Below are positions 11,682-22,356 of a stretch of 64,000 bases of DNA, piece by piece. Position numbers and translations under genes: made by a program. Numbering within the stretch: position 1 is the stretch's first letter; the number at the start of each line of letters is the position of its first letter. Below the pieces are notes generated by a model. The model had not been told where the DNA came from. It worked only from the letters and a program-made list of their open reading frames with translations, and searched no databases. This stretch comes from Macrothele yani (lineage: Eukaryota; Arthropoda; Arachnida; Araneae; Macrothelidae): positions 29,169,001-29,233,000 of the forward strand of contig CM077011.1 of the NCBI GenBank assembly GCA_039090855.1. Direction: 5' to 3'.

Positions 11682-13190
11682 TATCTTTCGGCTGAAGCGT
11701 GGAGTGCTTTGCCAGGTGGCTTTCGGTTGATTCTCCATCCATGTTCTTCATGCAGAACAGAGATATAGACAATTAGGTCCTCGAATGCTAAAACTTGAAG
11801 GACGCACGCAAATTTTGTGGCCAGTACAAAATAGGACATTCTGATATATATTTATATAAAATTCTGTATCATGTTTATCTTTCGACTGAAGCGTGGAGTG
11901 CTTTGCCAGGTGGCTTTCGGTTGATTCTCCATCCATGTTCTTCATGCAGAACAGAGATATAGACAATTAGGTCCTCGAATGCTAAAACTTGAAGGACGCA
12001 CGCAAATTTTGTGGCCAGTACAAAATAGGACATTCTGATATATATTTATATAAAATTCTGTATCATGTTTATCTTTCGACTGAAGCGTGGAGTGCTTTGC
12101 CAGGTGGCTTTCGGTTGATTCTCCATCCATGTTCTTCATGCAGAACAGAGATATAGACAATTAGGTCCTCGAATGCTAAAACTTGAAGGACGCACGCAAA
12201 TCTTGTGGCCAGTACAAAATAGGACATTCTGATATATATTTATATAAAATTCTGTATCATGTTTATCTTTCGACTGAAGCGTGGAGTGCTTTGCCAGGTG
12301 GCTTTCGGTTGATTGTCCATCCATGTTCTTCATGCAGAACAGAGATATAGACAATTAGGTCCTCGAATGCTAAAACTTGAAGGACGCACGCAAATTTTGT
12401 GGCCAGTACAAAATAGGACATTCTGATATATATTTATATAAAATTCTGTATCATGTTTATCTTTCGACTGAAGCGTGGAGTGCTTTGCCAGGTGGCTTTC
12501 GGTTGATTGTCCATCCATGTTCTTCATGCAGAACAGAGATATAGACAATTAGGTCCTCGAATGCTAAAACTTGAAGGACGCACGCAAATTTTGTGGCCAG
12601 TACAAAATAGGACATTCTGATATATATTTATATAAAATTCTGTATCATGTTTATCTTTCGACTGAAGCGTGGAGTGCTTTGCCAGGTGGCTTTCGGTTGA
12701 TTGTCCATCCATGTTCTTCATGCAGAACAGAGATATAGACAATTAGGTCCTCGAATGCTAAAACTTGAAGGACGCACGCAAATTTTGTGGCCAGTACAAA
12801 ATAGGACATTCTGATATATATTTATATAAAATTCTGTATCATGTTTATCTTTCGACTGAAGCGTGGAGTGCTTTGCCAGGTGGCTTTCGGTTGATTCTCC
12901 ATCCATGTTCTTCATGCAGAACAGAGATATAGACAATTAGGTCCTCGAATGCTAAAACTTGAAGGACGCACGCAAATTTTGTGGCCAGTACAAAATAGGA
13001 CATTCTGATATATATTTATATAAAATTCTGTATCATGTTTATCTTTCGACTGAAGCGTGGAGTGCTTTGCCAGGTGGCTTTCGGTTGATTGTCCATCCAT
13101 GTTCTTCATGCAGAACAGAGATATAGGCAACTAGGTCCTCGAGGGTTAAGAATTGAAGGACGCACACAAATTTTATTTTTTCCAGTACAG
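11682..13190. repeat. 194-bp satellite array, eight units
   Basis: Units starting TATCTTTCG at 11682, 11876, 12070, 12264, 12458, 12652, 12846 and 13040 are spaced exactly 194 bp and nearly identical. They differ at a few sites (a C/G change in GATTCTCC versus GATTGTCC; one T/C). The last unit decays after ~13130. A related, rearranged half-unit lies at 13327-13540. Each unit gives the same 72-codon minus ORF, but 194 is not a multiple of 3 and the ORF has no known domain, so I treat it as a consequence of the repeat. Confidence 0.95.
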
Positions 13191-13304
13191 TACTATTTTC
13201 GTAAGCAAAATAGAAAAATTTTGAAAAGCAATTTAAGACAACGAATTCAGAGCAAGCGAAAAACTAAAGGCGACATTCTACCAACCCTTTTACTAGTATC
13301 TCGC

Positions 13305-14873
13305 CAGGGCCGGATTAAGGGCGGGTTTATCTTTCGAATGAAGCGTGAAGAGTATGGCCATGGGGCATAGTCTTCACGCTTCATTCGAAAAATATAAATA
13401 GAAAGCCACCTTGCGAGGTGGCTTTCGGTTGATTGTCCATCCATGTTCTTCATGCAAATAGACAACTGGATCCTCGAGAGCTAAGACTCGAAGGACGCAT
13501 GCAAATTTTTGTGGCCAGAATTCAGATTTTATTCATGCCAGTGGCGTATAGAGAGTTACGGGGAATCTGTGCACAGCTTAAGATTTACGGGTATCCTCAT
13601 TTTGCCTGCCATCCTTGAAAAATAACGTTTTTGGGGACGCATACCCCCTACTTTTAATAGTATTGTAACCTCAAAAAAAATCGACTTCGAGGATTCAACA
13701 GAAATCCCCTTTTTGAGTTTCTCCGAACATAATTTTACTATTTTAACTGTGGTGTCTGAGTCTACGAAGTTTGTTGCCACCATAATTCAAAAACTGTTAT
13801 ATCTATCAAGACGAAATTTAATATTTAGAGGTTGTGTGATATCCCGATGGGGAGGAAATATCGGGTGTTATGCAAGTGCAGCGACCGGTGGACCAGTGGG
13901 AAAACCGTGGCAATCACCCCGAGTCCCGTGGCTTCACGGAAACCCGCAGCTCAGGAAATAAAAACAAAATCATTTTTGGTAGAAATCTTCATTTTTTTAT
14001 TTTTTTTTTTAGTTTTGGGACGCCAGATCCTTAAAACACATTTTAATAAAAAAAATGTGTGTCTAATCCCCCAACTTTCAAATAGATTACCGCCTTTCGT
14101 CATACAGACACTGAGATTTGCAGATTCCCAACCACCTGAAGTTATTTTTTATATTATTTTTTCCATTTTTTACGCTTTCCAACAGTAGGTTGAAGAAGCG
14201 TATTTGCTCCAGCTTTGTCCGTCTGTCCGGGTATAAATGGTTCGATTTCGATGAAATTTAGTATGTGGTAGAGGACAACCTAGGGACGAACCCTTTTGAA
14301 AATGGACGAAATGGGGTCAAAGGTCAGGACATGGGAGCGGGATCCATTCCATTGCCCTTATGCGTCATGAATTGCGTAAAAATGGTTCGATTGAGACACA
14401 ACTTTATCATGTTGTTCTGGAAGTATACTGAACTGGTTCTGTTTAATATTATGGAAATGGGCTCAAAGGTCAGAACACAGGAGCGAATTTATTCCACAAC
14501 ATTATCCTCATAACTTGACTAAAAGTGCTTCTATTGCGACAAAACTTTAGTATGTTGTTCCGGAGGTAAACTGAACCAATTCTGTTTAATATTATCGAAA
14601 TTGAGTCAAAGGTCAGGCACAGGAGCGAGATTTGTACCACATCCTCATAACTAAGCTGAGTAATGATTCCTGGCATGTTGAAAAGGGTATCATAATCAAT
14701 GCATTGCTTGATTTTACTAACTTGTCTTAAGCTTAAAGCAAATACTTCTTTCGTGTGTGTTCTTCACGGATGGCATTTTCCACGTAACGACTTTATTAAA
14801 AATATTAGATTTATTTTCTAGGGTCCTCAACGAAATTTTTCTAAGAGCCCAGCAAAAATTCCGTCCGGCCCTG
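13305..14873. mobile_element. Possible hAT-like relic with CAGGGCCGGA ends
   Basis: CAGGGCCGGA begins at 13305 and its reverse complement ends at 14873, a TIR style common in hAT elements. The adjacent 8-mers (TATCTCGC and TACAGATG) do not match, so no target duplication is supported. No transposase was seen. The interval includes satellite debris (13327-13540), a 20-bp-arm hairpin (13332-13390) and a modular repeat (14171-14725). Confidence 0.3.
14171..14725 (+). repeat. Modular repeat family 1, copy E1
   Basis: Opens with the family hairpin TACGCTTTCCAAC...GAAGAAGCGTA (14171-14202) and a GTCCGTCTGTCC stretch. It has one A-type module (TATGTGGTAGAGGACAACC, GGGTCAAAGGTCA at 14314), then B-type modules (GACAAAACTT, TTGTTCCGGAGG), and ends GATTTTACTAACTTGT at 14725. 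Short copy of a family also found at 37.6, 40.6, 42.4, 52.8, 54.9 and 58.2 kb. Confidence 0.85.
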
Positions 14874-15311
14874 TACAGATGAGAAAGAATTTATAAAGGA
14901 AGAAAAGTCAGAGCTTGATGAGGATAGTCACTTTACAGCACAGTACCAGCATTTAGCAATGTAACTTACGGTTACTTTATGGCACTGCTTTAATTTACAC
15001 TTATGCTACATGCGGTGTGGGATCTGCTGTTCCATATCATCAGATTCCACCCCACTGAGAGTTCCCCTGAAGAACCCGAACATTGGTGAAATCAATTAGC
15101 GTGTATCTTAAAGCCAACCATCCCCAATGTCATTTTATTCGTATGGTAACTGTTTCGTGATTACCTCTGAAACTGGACTGAATGAGGTGAAAGAAATTTC
15201 AAGACGGGAAGTCATATTAAACAACGAATTATAAAGCAAATCTTCATTACACTAAGGGAATCTGTTAGAAAGAATACCACAATATTGAAGTTTAGTTGTA
15301 CCCAGATCAGA
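14874..15311. other. Spacer, no gene seen
   Basis: No supported gene. A phrase resembling a hammerhead core occurs at 15070-15095 but was rejected (see below). Confidence 0.45.
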
Positions 15312-16469
15312 CATTACATTATGACCACCTACCTAATAACCTTTAGCCGGAGAAACAGCGGCCACTAAGCGAGGCATCGATTCGATTACGTGGTGATAGG
15401 TATCCTGTGGTATCTGGTGCCATAATGTCAACAACAGGTCCTCCAGTTCCCGTACATTTCCGAGTAGTGGTGATTTAGCGCGAACCCGCTTTTTCAAGGG
15501 TTCGTGGGTTCTTGTCAGGTGAATTTGGAGGCCAGGGCATTAACAGAAAGTCACCAGAATGTTCCTAGAACCACTCCTTGATGATTCTGGCAGTGTGGCA
15601 TGGCGCATTATCCTGTTGGTAATGGCCATCGCCAACAGGGAGCACATTTGCCATGAATGGGTGAACTTGGTCCACAACGATGTTCGGATACATGAAAGCT
15701 GTCAGGGATTGTGCTATTGGGATAATCTGGCCTAAAGTGTCCCAAGAAAACATCGCCCACAGCATAACACGGCCGTCGCCGGCCTGTTTCCGCCCAACAG
15801 TGCATCCAGGTACCATAGCCGCCGTTCGTAATCGGCGTATCCGTGCTCGGCCATCTATGTGATGCACCAGAAATTTTGATTCGTCAGACCAGGCCACTTT
15901 CTTCCAATCATTAAAGGTCCAATCTCGATGATCTTGGGCCCATTTCATGCGTTATTGACGATGACGTGCAGTGAGCATGGGGACCCGTATGGGTCTTCGG
16001 CTGCGCAGGGCCATGCGCAGAAGGCAGCGATGAACTGTGTGCTGTGACACATTGCTCTAATGACCACGGTTGCAGCTGCGGGTGATTTGTAACACTGTGT
16101 CCCTGCGGTCGATGTGAACAATGTGCCTCTGGCATCAATGAGCTGCGGATGATACACGGCTGGATGACGGTTTGTCGTTTTGCTACCTGTGCACCACTTT
16201 TGATACGTGCTCACTATAACGGCACGTGAACAACCCACAAGCGGCACCATTTCCGAGACGGTTTTTTTTGCAGGCACCCTTCCATCACAATTTGTCCGTT
16301 ATCTAACTCCGATAAATCGGCATCTTTTCCCATTCTGACTCCAAACACTCAACTAACCGATAGCCGGTCCTCGGTTTGTATATATACTTCTCTGTGAATT
16401 TCTCTTGCGCCATCGTTCGGTCTCCAGAAGCGCTCATTCCTCTAGGCTGGGGGTGGTCATAATGCAATG
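15312..16469 (-). mobile_element. Tc1-like element, CATTATGACCACC-end family, copy 1
   Basis: Left end CATTACATTATGACCACC (15312) is matched by the reverse complement at the right end (GGTGGTCATAATGCAATG, 16452-16469). It encloses a minus-strand transposase pseudogene. Two further copies of this family are at 33753-37200 and 49408-50747. Confidence 0.85.
15333..16333 (-). pseudogene. Tc1-like transposase pseudogene, Glu block deleted
   Basis: Start at the ATG 16331-16333 (the equivalent start opens copies 2 and 3). It shows an HTH 'LVGCSRAVIVSTYQKW', 'VAWSDESKFLVHH' (first Asp) and 'GHYQQDNAPCHTA' (second Asp). The stretch that should read NPIEHLW is missing: the sequence jumps from 'NSPDKN' to 'PRTLEKAGSR', so the catalytic Glu is gone. 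Frameshifts in the N-terminal half, a stop after 'IIKEWF' (15565) and a stop in the C-terminal part confirm decay. Ends near 15333. Confidence 0.9.
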
Positions 16470-16658
16470 GCTCGTCGGTGTATATGGTTGCATTAAATTA
16501 TATTACTCTCAAAATGTGAATTTTAATCAACACGCATTGAATCTAGTGAACCAAAATTAAGAGAAGCAATGCTGTCTTGCGCACGATTTTTTTATAAAAC
16601 TTTACGTTAAGAAAGCATATATACAGATTAAAACCCATATATACAAGTTAAAATACAT

Positions 16659-16701
16659 ACATGAGATCTTTCGAGCTTACTTTAAGCTCATCCTCAGATG
16701 T
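16659..16701 (-). ncRNA. Hammerhead-ribozyme motif downstream of a Penelope-like ORF
   Basis: The minus strand reads, in order: stem I strand ACAT; core CTGAGGA; one extra T; stem II GAGCTTA-AAG-TAAGCTC (7 bp, perfect); GAAA; short AGATCT; cleavage-site C; stem I strand ATGT. All core positions of a type I hammerhead are present (CUGANGA, GAA, A15.1-U16.1, H17=C). The oddities are the extra U before stem II and a minimal stem III. Hammerheads are known in Penelope-like element terminal regions, and this one lies ~215 bp 3' of such an ORF. Predicted cleavage is between window positions 16663 and 16662. Confidence 0.7.
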
Positions 16702-16915
16702 TTGACAATTCACAATCACAAGTGGTTCGATGTTGGTTATATACAATGAGAGCATTCACTAGAACGTACTATGTTGGAAAGCTTATCATAATCAATGCAT
16801 TGCATGATTTTCATGGGTTTTTAATTGTTTCGGCGCATGATTGCATGCGCCGAAACAATTGATCGAACTCGTCCTCTGTATTGTCTGGGTGTTTCTCATG
16901 ATCCATTATTTGTTT

Positions 16916-17485
16916 CTATGGCAGGGGGATGGTGTGTGGGTATTCTTCATTGCAGCAAAGGTGACTGTATTTATAAATCACCAAACTCTCTGGAAACAGA
17001 CTAGTTGAACGTGTCCTTGGGGTGTTTAATATGGTTATGTCTTCCCATATAGGGGTATGCCTGCCTTCCAAGTAGAGTCGTAAAAGAGCTGTTGAAGTAG
17101 AGGCTGTTTGATTATTGTATTTATGTTCCGAGGCTCTAAAGCTCAAAGGGCGGGTGGTCGAACCCATGTACATCTTGTTTTGAGCCCCTTCACACGTGGC
17201 CTTTAGAGGTATGGCATAAATGTCATGCCATTTAACTAGTTCCACTGTATCTCTGTCATTTTTTATGGTTGTCGTTATATTATTTGTCTTGATTCCGAAT
17301 CCGATTTTGTGTTTCTTACAGATTGTTTTTAAATGGTTGGTGACCCCAGGTAGGAAAGGTACAGAACCAGCAAATTTAACAGGTTGAGTAGCTCTGGTTA
17401 AAGTTGAGAATGGAGTCGAGGAAATTCGTCGTGGCAGTTTTTCAAAGATTTGCTCTGGGTATCGGTATTCTGTAGCCAGTCTCAT
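16916..17485 (-). pseudogene. Penelope-like element fragment: GIY-YIG endonuclease
   Basis: A 189-codon open frame on the minus strand. Its N-terminal half has the linker typical of the end of a Penelope-like RT ('SVPFLPGVTNHLKTICKKH'), followed by the GIY-YIG domain: 'DIYAIPLKATC', then 'KMYMGSTTRPLSFRASEHK'. The family YIG is MYMG here. It ends 'YPHTIPLP' and a stop at 16916. The RT domain upstream is missing, so the element is 5'-truncated near 17486. The region between the stop and the hammerhead holds a perfect hairpin (16823-16860) and a relic of a modular-repeat end (16773-16815). Confidence 0.8.
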
Positions 17486-17502
17486 ATTATTTTCGAACCT
17501 AG

Positions 17503-17769
17503 TGAATTAATACTTGTGGAGGACATTCTTCGAGTTCTGGAAGAATGGTACTCCCAAAACCCAGAACAGCGAACTTATCCCTCACTCTATATTTTTTTAG
17601 GAGAAGGGCAGGTAACAGAAAAACAAATAAAAAATGTTATTTGGGGTGTCCTTCAGCATCGTGGGGACCTGCGCCTGGACGTCGTCGTCTTCCCTGTAAA
17701 TCAGCCGTTATTTCATGCTAGACTGGAAAAAAAAATTCTAGTGTCGCAAATTGTGCCAAATGGCAATTA
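17503..17769 (+). other. Orphan open frame, unknown product, possible exon
   Basis: A plus-strand frame (about 89 codons, stop at 17767-17769) follows CCTAG. It contains 'EDILRVLEEWYSQNP' and 'LRLDVVVFPVNQPLFHARL'. It overlaps no transposon I recognise and its amino-acid content looks protein-like (mixed hydrophobic/charged, few low-complexity runs). The ATG at 17450 lies antisense to the Penelope fragment and is probably not the true start. It could be an exon of a host gene or part of an unrecognised element. Confidence 0.25.
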
Positions 17770-17879
17770 GAAGGACTTCCTGCAAAAATCTTCAACATTT
17801 CGTTTTTTTTTAAATCGTGTGAAATTAAGCATAAGCAGAGCTACAAAATTTATTTTTAAGGATATCAGTGTTGGCCCAC

Positions 17880-18357
17880 ACCAAGGTTGCGACCCGGGAT
17901 TCAGCACCCAAAGCCCTCCCTTTAATCTGACCCTCCCGTACCCTCTATTATTTTCTGCCTCTCCCTGTCCAATCCCCTCCCTTCCTCCCACTGCACAGGT
18001 CCTCGTCTGGTCAGCTGCTCTTAACCCTGTATCCCATCCCCTAGAAACTAACACTAACTGGCAGTTCCTTCAACGCCGTCTGCCAGTTCTCACCTCCCTT
18101 CACCAGGTAACCCTTGTTTATTCCTCTCTTTGCACTTTCTGTTCCTCACCCAGTGACGTTCTTCACGTCTACCTCTTCTGTCGTATCCTCTTTCAACTCT
18201 TTCATGCTCTGTTCACTCTTTCCCATCAAATCTGTGCAAATTGTCTTTCCTTCGCTGAATATCAATTTCTGCTCCGTCCGTCCGCACCTACGTGCCACCT
18301 TCCACTCGCGTGCTCGTATTATCTCTTCTCTCTTCATTCTCGCTAAACACATCATCT
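17880..18357. other. Pyrimidine-skewed, GC-richer block split by a Tc1 insertion
   Basis: The plus strand is strongly C/T-rich and GC-richer than its surroundings, and similar sequence resumes after the Tc1 element at 19563-19830. An open frame of 175 codons (17819-18346, 'SLHQVTLVYSSLCTFCSS') runs through it. No domain is recognised. It may be one older unit interrupted by the Tc1 insertion. Confidence 0.3.
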
Positions 18358-18358
18358 A

Positions 18359-19562
18359 CACTGCTGGCCACCCAAAATGCACCACCAAGAAGGAATGCGG
18401 CAGTCATTCCAGCACGTTTCGGAGTTCGACAGAGGACGAATAGTGGCTTATCGCGAAAGCGGTTATCGTACCGAGACATCGGCGCCCGTGTGGGACGACA
18501 TCCAGCCACAGTGAGGCGAGTATGGATTCGGTGGGTGCAGGAGAAACGGACGGATCGACGTGAGCGATTGCCGCAGCCGCGACACGCCGCCGGACGAGAG
18601 GACCGGCATGTTGTGCGGCGGGCATTGACGGCTCGCACCGCCACATCACGAACGGTAGCGTACGAATTAGGGTGTGTTGCGCAACAACCTGTGTCAGCAC
18701 TTACCGTTCGACATCGTCTGCAGGAGCGGGGATTTGTCGCACGGCGCCCATTGCTCCGATTACCATTGACGTTACACCACCGGAGATTGCGGCGGCAGTG
18801 GGCCGTTGAACGCCACCCCTGGACTACGGAATGGCACGGTATTGTCTTCTCTGACGAATCCCGCTTCTGCCTGCAACACCACGATGGTCGGATCCGCGTG
18901 TGGCTGCACCGCAGCGAGGGACTGTATGACGCCTGCATTATGCATTGCCATAGCAGTCCGTCGCCTGCCGTTATGGTTTGGGGCGCAATTGGATATGACA
19001 CCCGCACCCCTCTGGTACGCATCGCCGGTACACTCAACAGCCACCGCACCATCTCCGACGTTTTGGAGCCTGTAGTCCTCCCTTACCTTCAGGACTTGCC
19101 AGCGGCCACGTTTCAACAGGACAATGCGCGCCCGCACGTGGCACGCATCTTGCGACAATTCTTCACGGCCCACCAGGTGTCACTGCTGCCGTGGCCCGCC
19201 TGTTCTCCCGATATATCGCCCATCGAACACGCCAGGTCGCTGATGGGCAACCGAGTGGCCCGGCAAGCACCATTCGTGATGAACTGTGGCAACGTGTTTC
19301 AGCAGCCTGGACCGACATACCCCAAGCCCACATCCAAAGCCTCTTTCGTTTGACGCCGCGGCGTGTAGCGGCCGTTATTGCCAGCCATGGGGGCCACACG
19401 AACTATTGATGTCTGCGTGTTCCGCAAGTCGCACGGGCCTGTGAGCTCAATCGTTTCATCTTTGTATCTGTTGTTATGTGTCTGGCTTTACTATCTCGTG
19501 TCCTTCTTGGTGTTGAAGAGTAAGTGGAGAATTACCTTCCCCGCCATTTTCATGCCAGAGTG
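18359..19562 (+). mobile_element. Tc1-like element with degenerate right TIR
   Basis: Left end CACTGCTGGCCACCC at 18359 is preceded by TA (18357-18358). The right end (CATTTTCATGCCAGAGTG, ending ~19562) aligns to its complement with gaps. Encloses a plus-strand transposase pseudogene. Confidence 0.7.
18377..19409 (+). pseudogene. Tc1-like transposase pseudogene (DD34E)
   Basis: Start MHHQEGMRQSFQHVSEF at 18377, in frame with 'DRGRIVAYRESGYR'. A one-base frameshift near 18460 moves into the frame carrying 'YRDIGARVGRHPATVRRVW' (HTH), 'IVFSDESRFCL' (first Asp), 'TFQQDNARPH' (second Asp) and 'DISPIEHARSLM' (Glu, 34 residues after the Asp). A second frameshift near 19265 leads to 'TIRDELWQRVSAAW' and the C-terminus 'ASHGGHTNY' (stop 19407-19409). 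High GC and arginine-rich compared with the AT-rich surroundings. Only the two shifts were noted, so this is a young copy. Confidence 0.9.
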
Positions 19563-19830
19563 ATTGCTCGCCTGTCTACTGATTATACCGAAGCTCTCCG
19601 CACAGCTACTACCTAGTAGTTTTACCCTACTTGGTCGCCTGGTCTTCCGTTGTTTCTGTTCCACCCACACAAGATTCATTTTCTACTGTAATTTCGTTCT
19701 CTCCGTCCCATTGGCGGCAAGTTTCCTACATTTAGGCCTCTGCTTAATTCACGGACTTGTCTGCATGATCTTCGCCCAGGTTTTTCCACTGGAGTCTTCT
19801 CTTTTGCACAATTGATGGATTACATTCTCA
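19563..19830. other. Pyrimidine-skewed block, continuation right of Tc1
   Basis: Resumes the C/T-rich composition seen at 17880-18357. An 83-codon plus ORF (19564-19815, hydrophobic) was not recognised. Confidence 0.25.
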
Positions 19831-20629
19831 TTCAAATCAACGCATTCCATCATACTCTTCAAGACAGATGTGTTATTTTAGCATTGAACACTCTCCATCA
19901 GGGACGGATTTCCCACTAGGCGCGCGTCTAGGGTCCCAGAGCTTGAGGGGCCCCGAAAACGTATAATTGCATTGCCAGTTTCGTTTTGCTTTTCACGGAC
20001 CGAAATAAATCAATCCTTAAAGTGACCACTTTATTGTCAATTGATGATTTACTTTCTCATTTTAAATTTTCGAATTGTTATCCATGTACTTGTTTTGAAA
20101 GAAACTGTTAAAATAACCTAGCCTTCCTTATAGTGGTAGGTGAAACAAGGATTGACGCTTCCCACACTTTTCATTGTTTAAGTTGAATACTTAGCTGGCT
20201 GTGATATAAATTACTTTCATGTGACTTCCAGCAAAGGAAAAACATCTGTGTTGGAACATTTTACCTGTCTTTCCTGAGCTGCGATGAAGAGTGCTTGTAG
20301 AAACTGCCCTGGTGATCCGGGGTGTTTGCTGTTTACTACCTTTTCTCTCTGGAGTAGTATAATCAAGTTCTTCCTTAGCCCTAATCTTCTTACACCACCC
20401 TAAACCAAAGTAGTTAATACAATCTTCTCTTCGCTAAAAGAACAAACAAAAAAAAAAAAAAAAAAAAAGAAAAAGAAAACGAAGCACCCAGAAGGAATCA
20501 TCCAATCAAGTTGAAAATTGGCATGTGTAATGTACATGTATAGGAGAAGAAATTATTGCAATTCCACAGCAGTTGCGCCATTTATCCGGATAAAACAGTT
20601 ACATGAGTAGAAAGAGTCAGTAAGTTGTA

Positions 20630-21642
20630 TTGTAGAGCCACCTCTCGCTCGGATACAAGCAGAAACCCAGCGTGGAAGAGACACATATAATTTACGAATA
20701 CTGTTCTGAGGTATGGAATGCCAGATGGTGTCCAAATTGTGGGCAAATTCGCCGACATTCCGGGATGGGTGTAGGTGGAGTTCCCATCATGTTTGATCAG
20801 TGAGAAATCGGGTGATCGGGCTGGCCTAGAAGGGTGTCGACATTACAGAGGCAGGCCCGGGAGAGCTATGCCGTGTGTGGCCAGGTATTATCCTGTTGCA
20901 AAATTATTCGGTGATGTGCTACAGGAAAGGGTAACACAACAGGTCGTAGAATGCGTCGACGTACCGTTGAGCCGTGAGGGTAGTAAGGAGGACTTCGAAG
21001 AATGTCCAGCTATCGTAGGAAATAGCTTCCTAGACAGTCAGATCGGGTGTCCGAGCCCTGTGCCGTTGCACGGTAAAAGCAGGATCCGTGCGCTTGTCGG
21101 CTCGTCTCCAGACACGCAGGCGCTGGTCGTCGGCACTAAGTGCAAACCGTGACTCATCACTGAAGACAACATGACACCACTGGACATTTTCCCTCATTGA
21201 TCGGGTCCGACACCACTGCATTTGGTGCCTGCGATGCTCTCTGATCAGTAGAAAGCGGCGTATTGGCCTCCTCCAATGTAATCCCTGTGCCGCAACTCGT
21301 CTGGCAACGGTCCGAATGGCCACTTCCGTACCTGTGGACGACGCAACATGGCCACGGATTGTTGAGAGCGACGAATTCGGTTCTGTTCGGGCGGCTCTCA
21401 CAATCGCTCAATGTTCGCGTTCTGTCGTTGCCCTCGGCCGTCCATTGCCCGTTTGCCGCTGGATTGTGGTGCCCTGTTCGACACATTGGCGCGAACATCG
21501 TCCGATTACCGCGTCGCTCCGATCCAAATGCCTGCCTGGCGATACGGCGACTTGACCAACCGGCTTCTCTCAGCCCAATTATATATCCTCCCGCAAACCC
21601 GCTCGACTTCTCGTGGTGTGCACGGATCCGTCGTCGTGGCAT
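20630..21642 (-). pseudogene. Tc1-like transposase pseudogene, frame-broken and deleted
   Basis: Start MPRRRIRAHHEKSSGF at 21640-21642, then 'IIGLREAGWSSRRIARQ' (first HTH) and, after frameshifts, 'TEVAIRTVARRVAAQG' (second HTH). 'HVVFSDESRFALSADDQRL' carries the first Asp (~21145-21175). 'SYDSWTFFEVLLTTLTAQR' follows, then a collapsed central region and 'PARSPDFSLIKH' where SPIEH would be, so the Glu is lost. The C-terminus 'RGGST' is near 20635. Multiple stops. A short inverted fragment of the same gene lies at ~21690-21740 on the plus strand. TIRs not resolved. Confidence 0.8.
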
Positions 21643-22130
21643 CCTGACAGTCTGGAGGTTAATGTACCAGTAATTCGCTGTCACATTTGTCCGGTACGTT
21701 GACGCATTCTACGACCTGTTGTGCCACCCTTTGCTCTTGATATACCCTTCTCGATGCGGTTCCCACGCGCTGTCGCGGGCCGCCATTTAGTCATTGGTAG
21801 TTATTTTTTAGTTAATCATTTGCATATTCGGCCCTGAGGTACTTGCATGCAGGGTTTCATTAGGATCAAAGGACTTTCTCGGGGGCTTCGTTCTTTTCTT
21901 TTTTCTCACAAAAAGTGTGTGCTTAGGCTGCAAAATAAAGAAATTCGAAAATGCTGCACTGTTTATCTTTTTCTTATTGAATAGTGTTAAAAGAAATTTT
22001 TATTGTATTGCAATAGCATTTTCTTATTGCTTTCTCCTCCCTTAGTTTAATACTGATAATTATCAAGTATTCTCACCTTTTCTATTCCTTAAATTGACAA
22101 CAAATTAACATTTGAAAAAGCAATAAAAGT

Positions 22131-22346
22131 GTTTTTTTTTATTGAAAGTTTAACGACCACCGTGGGCAACTCAATGGGCTATAAGCAGTCGCCCGTCCCT
22201 AATTTAGGGTCACTGGTTCCAGGGAAGGGAGAGAGCCAGTGCCGTAAGACAAACACAACATCCATGCCTGAACGGGATCCGAACCCTGACCCATCTCGTA
22301 CGAACGGTCATAAGCCACCGATTAGACCACTGCGCCACCGGGCTGC
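22131..22346 (-). mobile_element. SINE family 1, copy a (tRNA-headed)
   Basis: On the minus strand the head reads GGTGGCGCAGTGGTC (box A-like), with a diverged box B near 22280. A fixed body follows (GTGACCCTAAATTAGGG, ACTCAATGGGCTATAAGC complement), ending in an A-run (T-run at 22132-22140). The direct repeat CAATAAAAGT flanks it (22121-22130 and 22347-22356), a good target-site duplication. Confidence 0.9.
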
Positions 22347-22356
22347 CAATAAAAGT

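Noticed and set aside
11748..13130. Repeated 72-codon minus ORFs, one per satellite unit
   Set aside because: They are identical because the DNA repeats; the period is not a multiple of 3, there is no domain, and no promoter or splice context.
15070..15095. Hammerhead-like phrase CTGAAGA...GGTGAAATC on the plus strand
   Set aside because: Stem II would be only ACC/GGT, no NUH cleavage context or stem I pairing is visible, and there is no Penelope-like ORF beside it.
18288..19052. 254-codon minus ORF opposite the Tc1 transposase
   Set aside because: It is the antisense shadow of a GC-rich transposase gene with clear DDE motifs on the plus strand.
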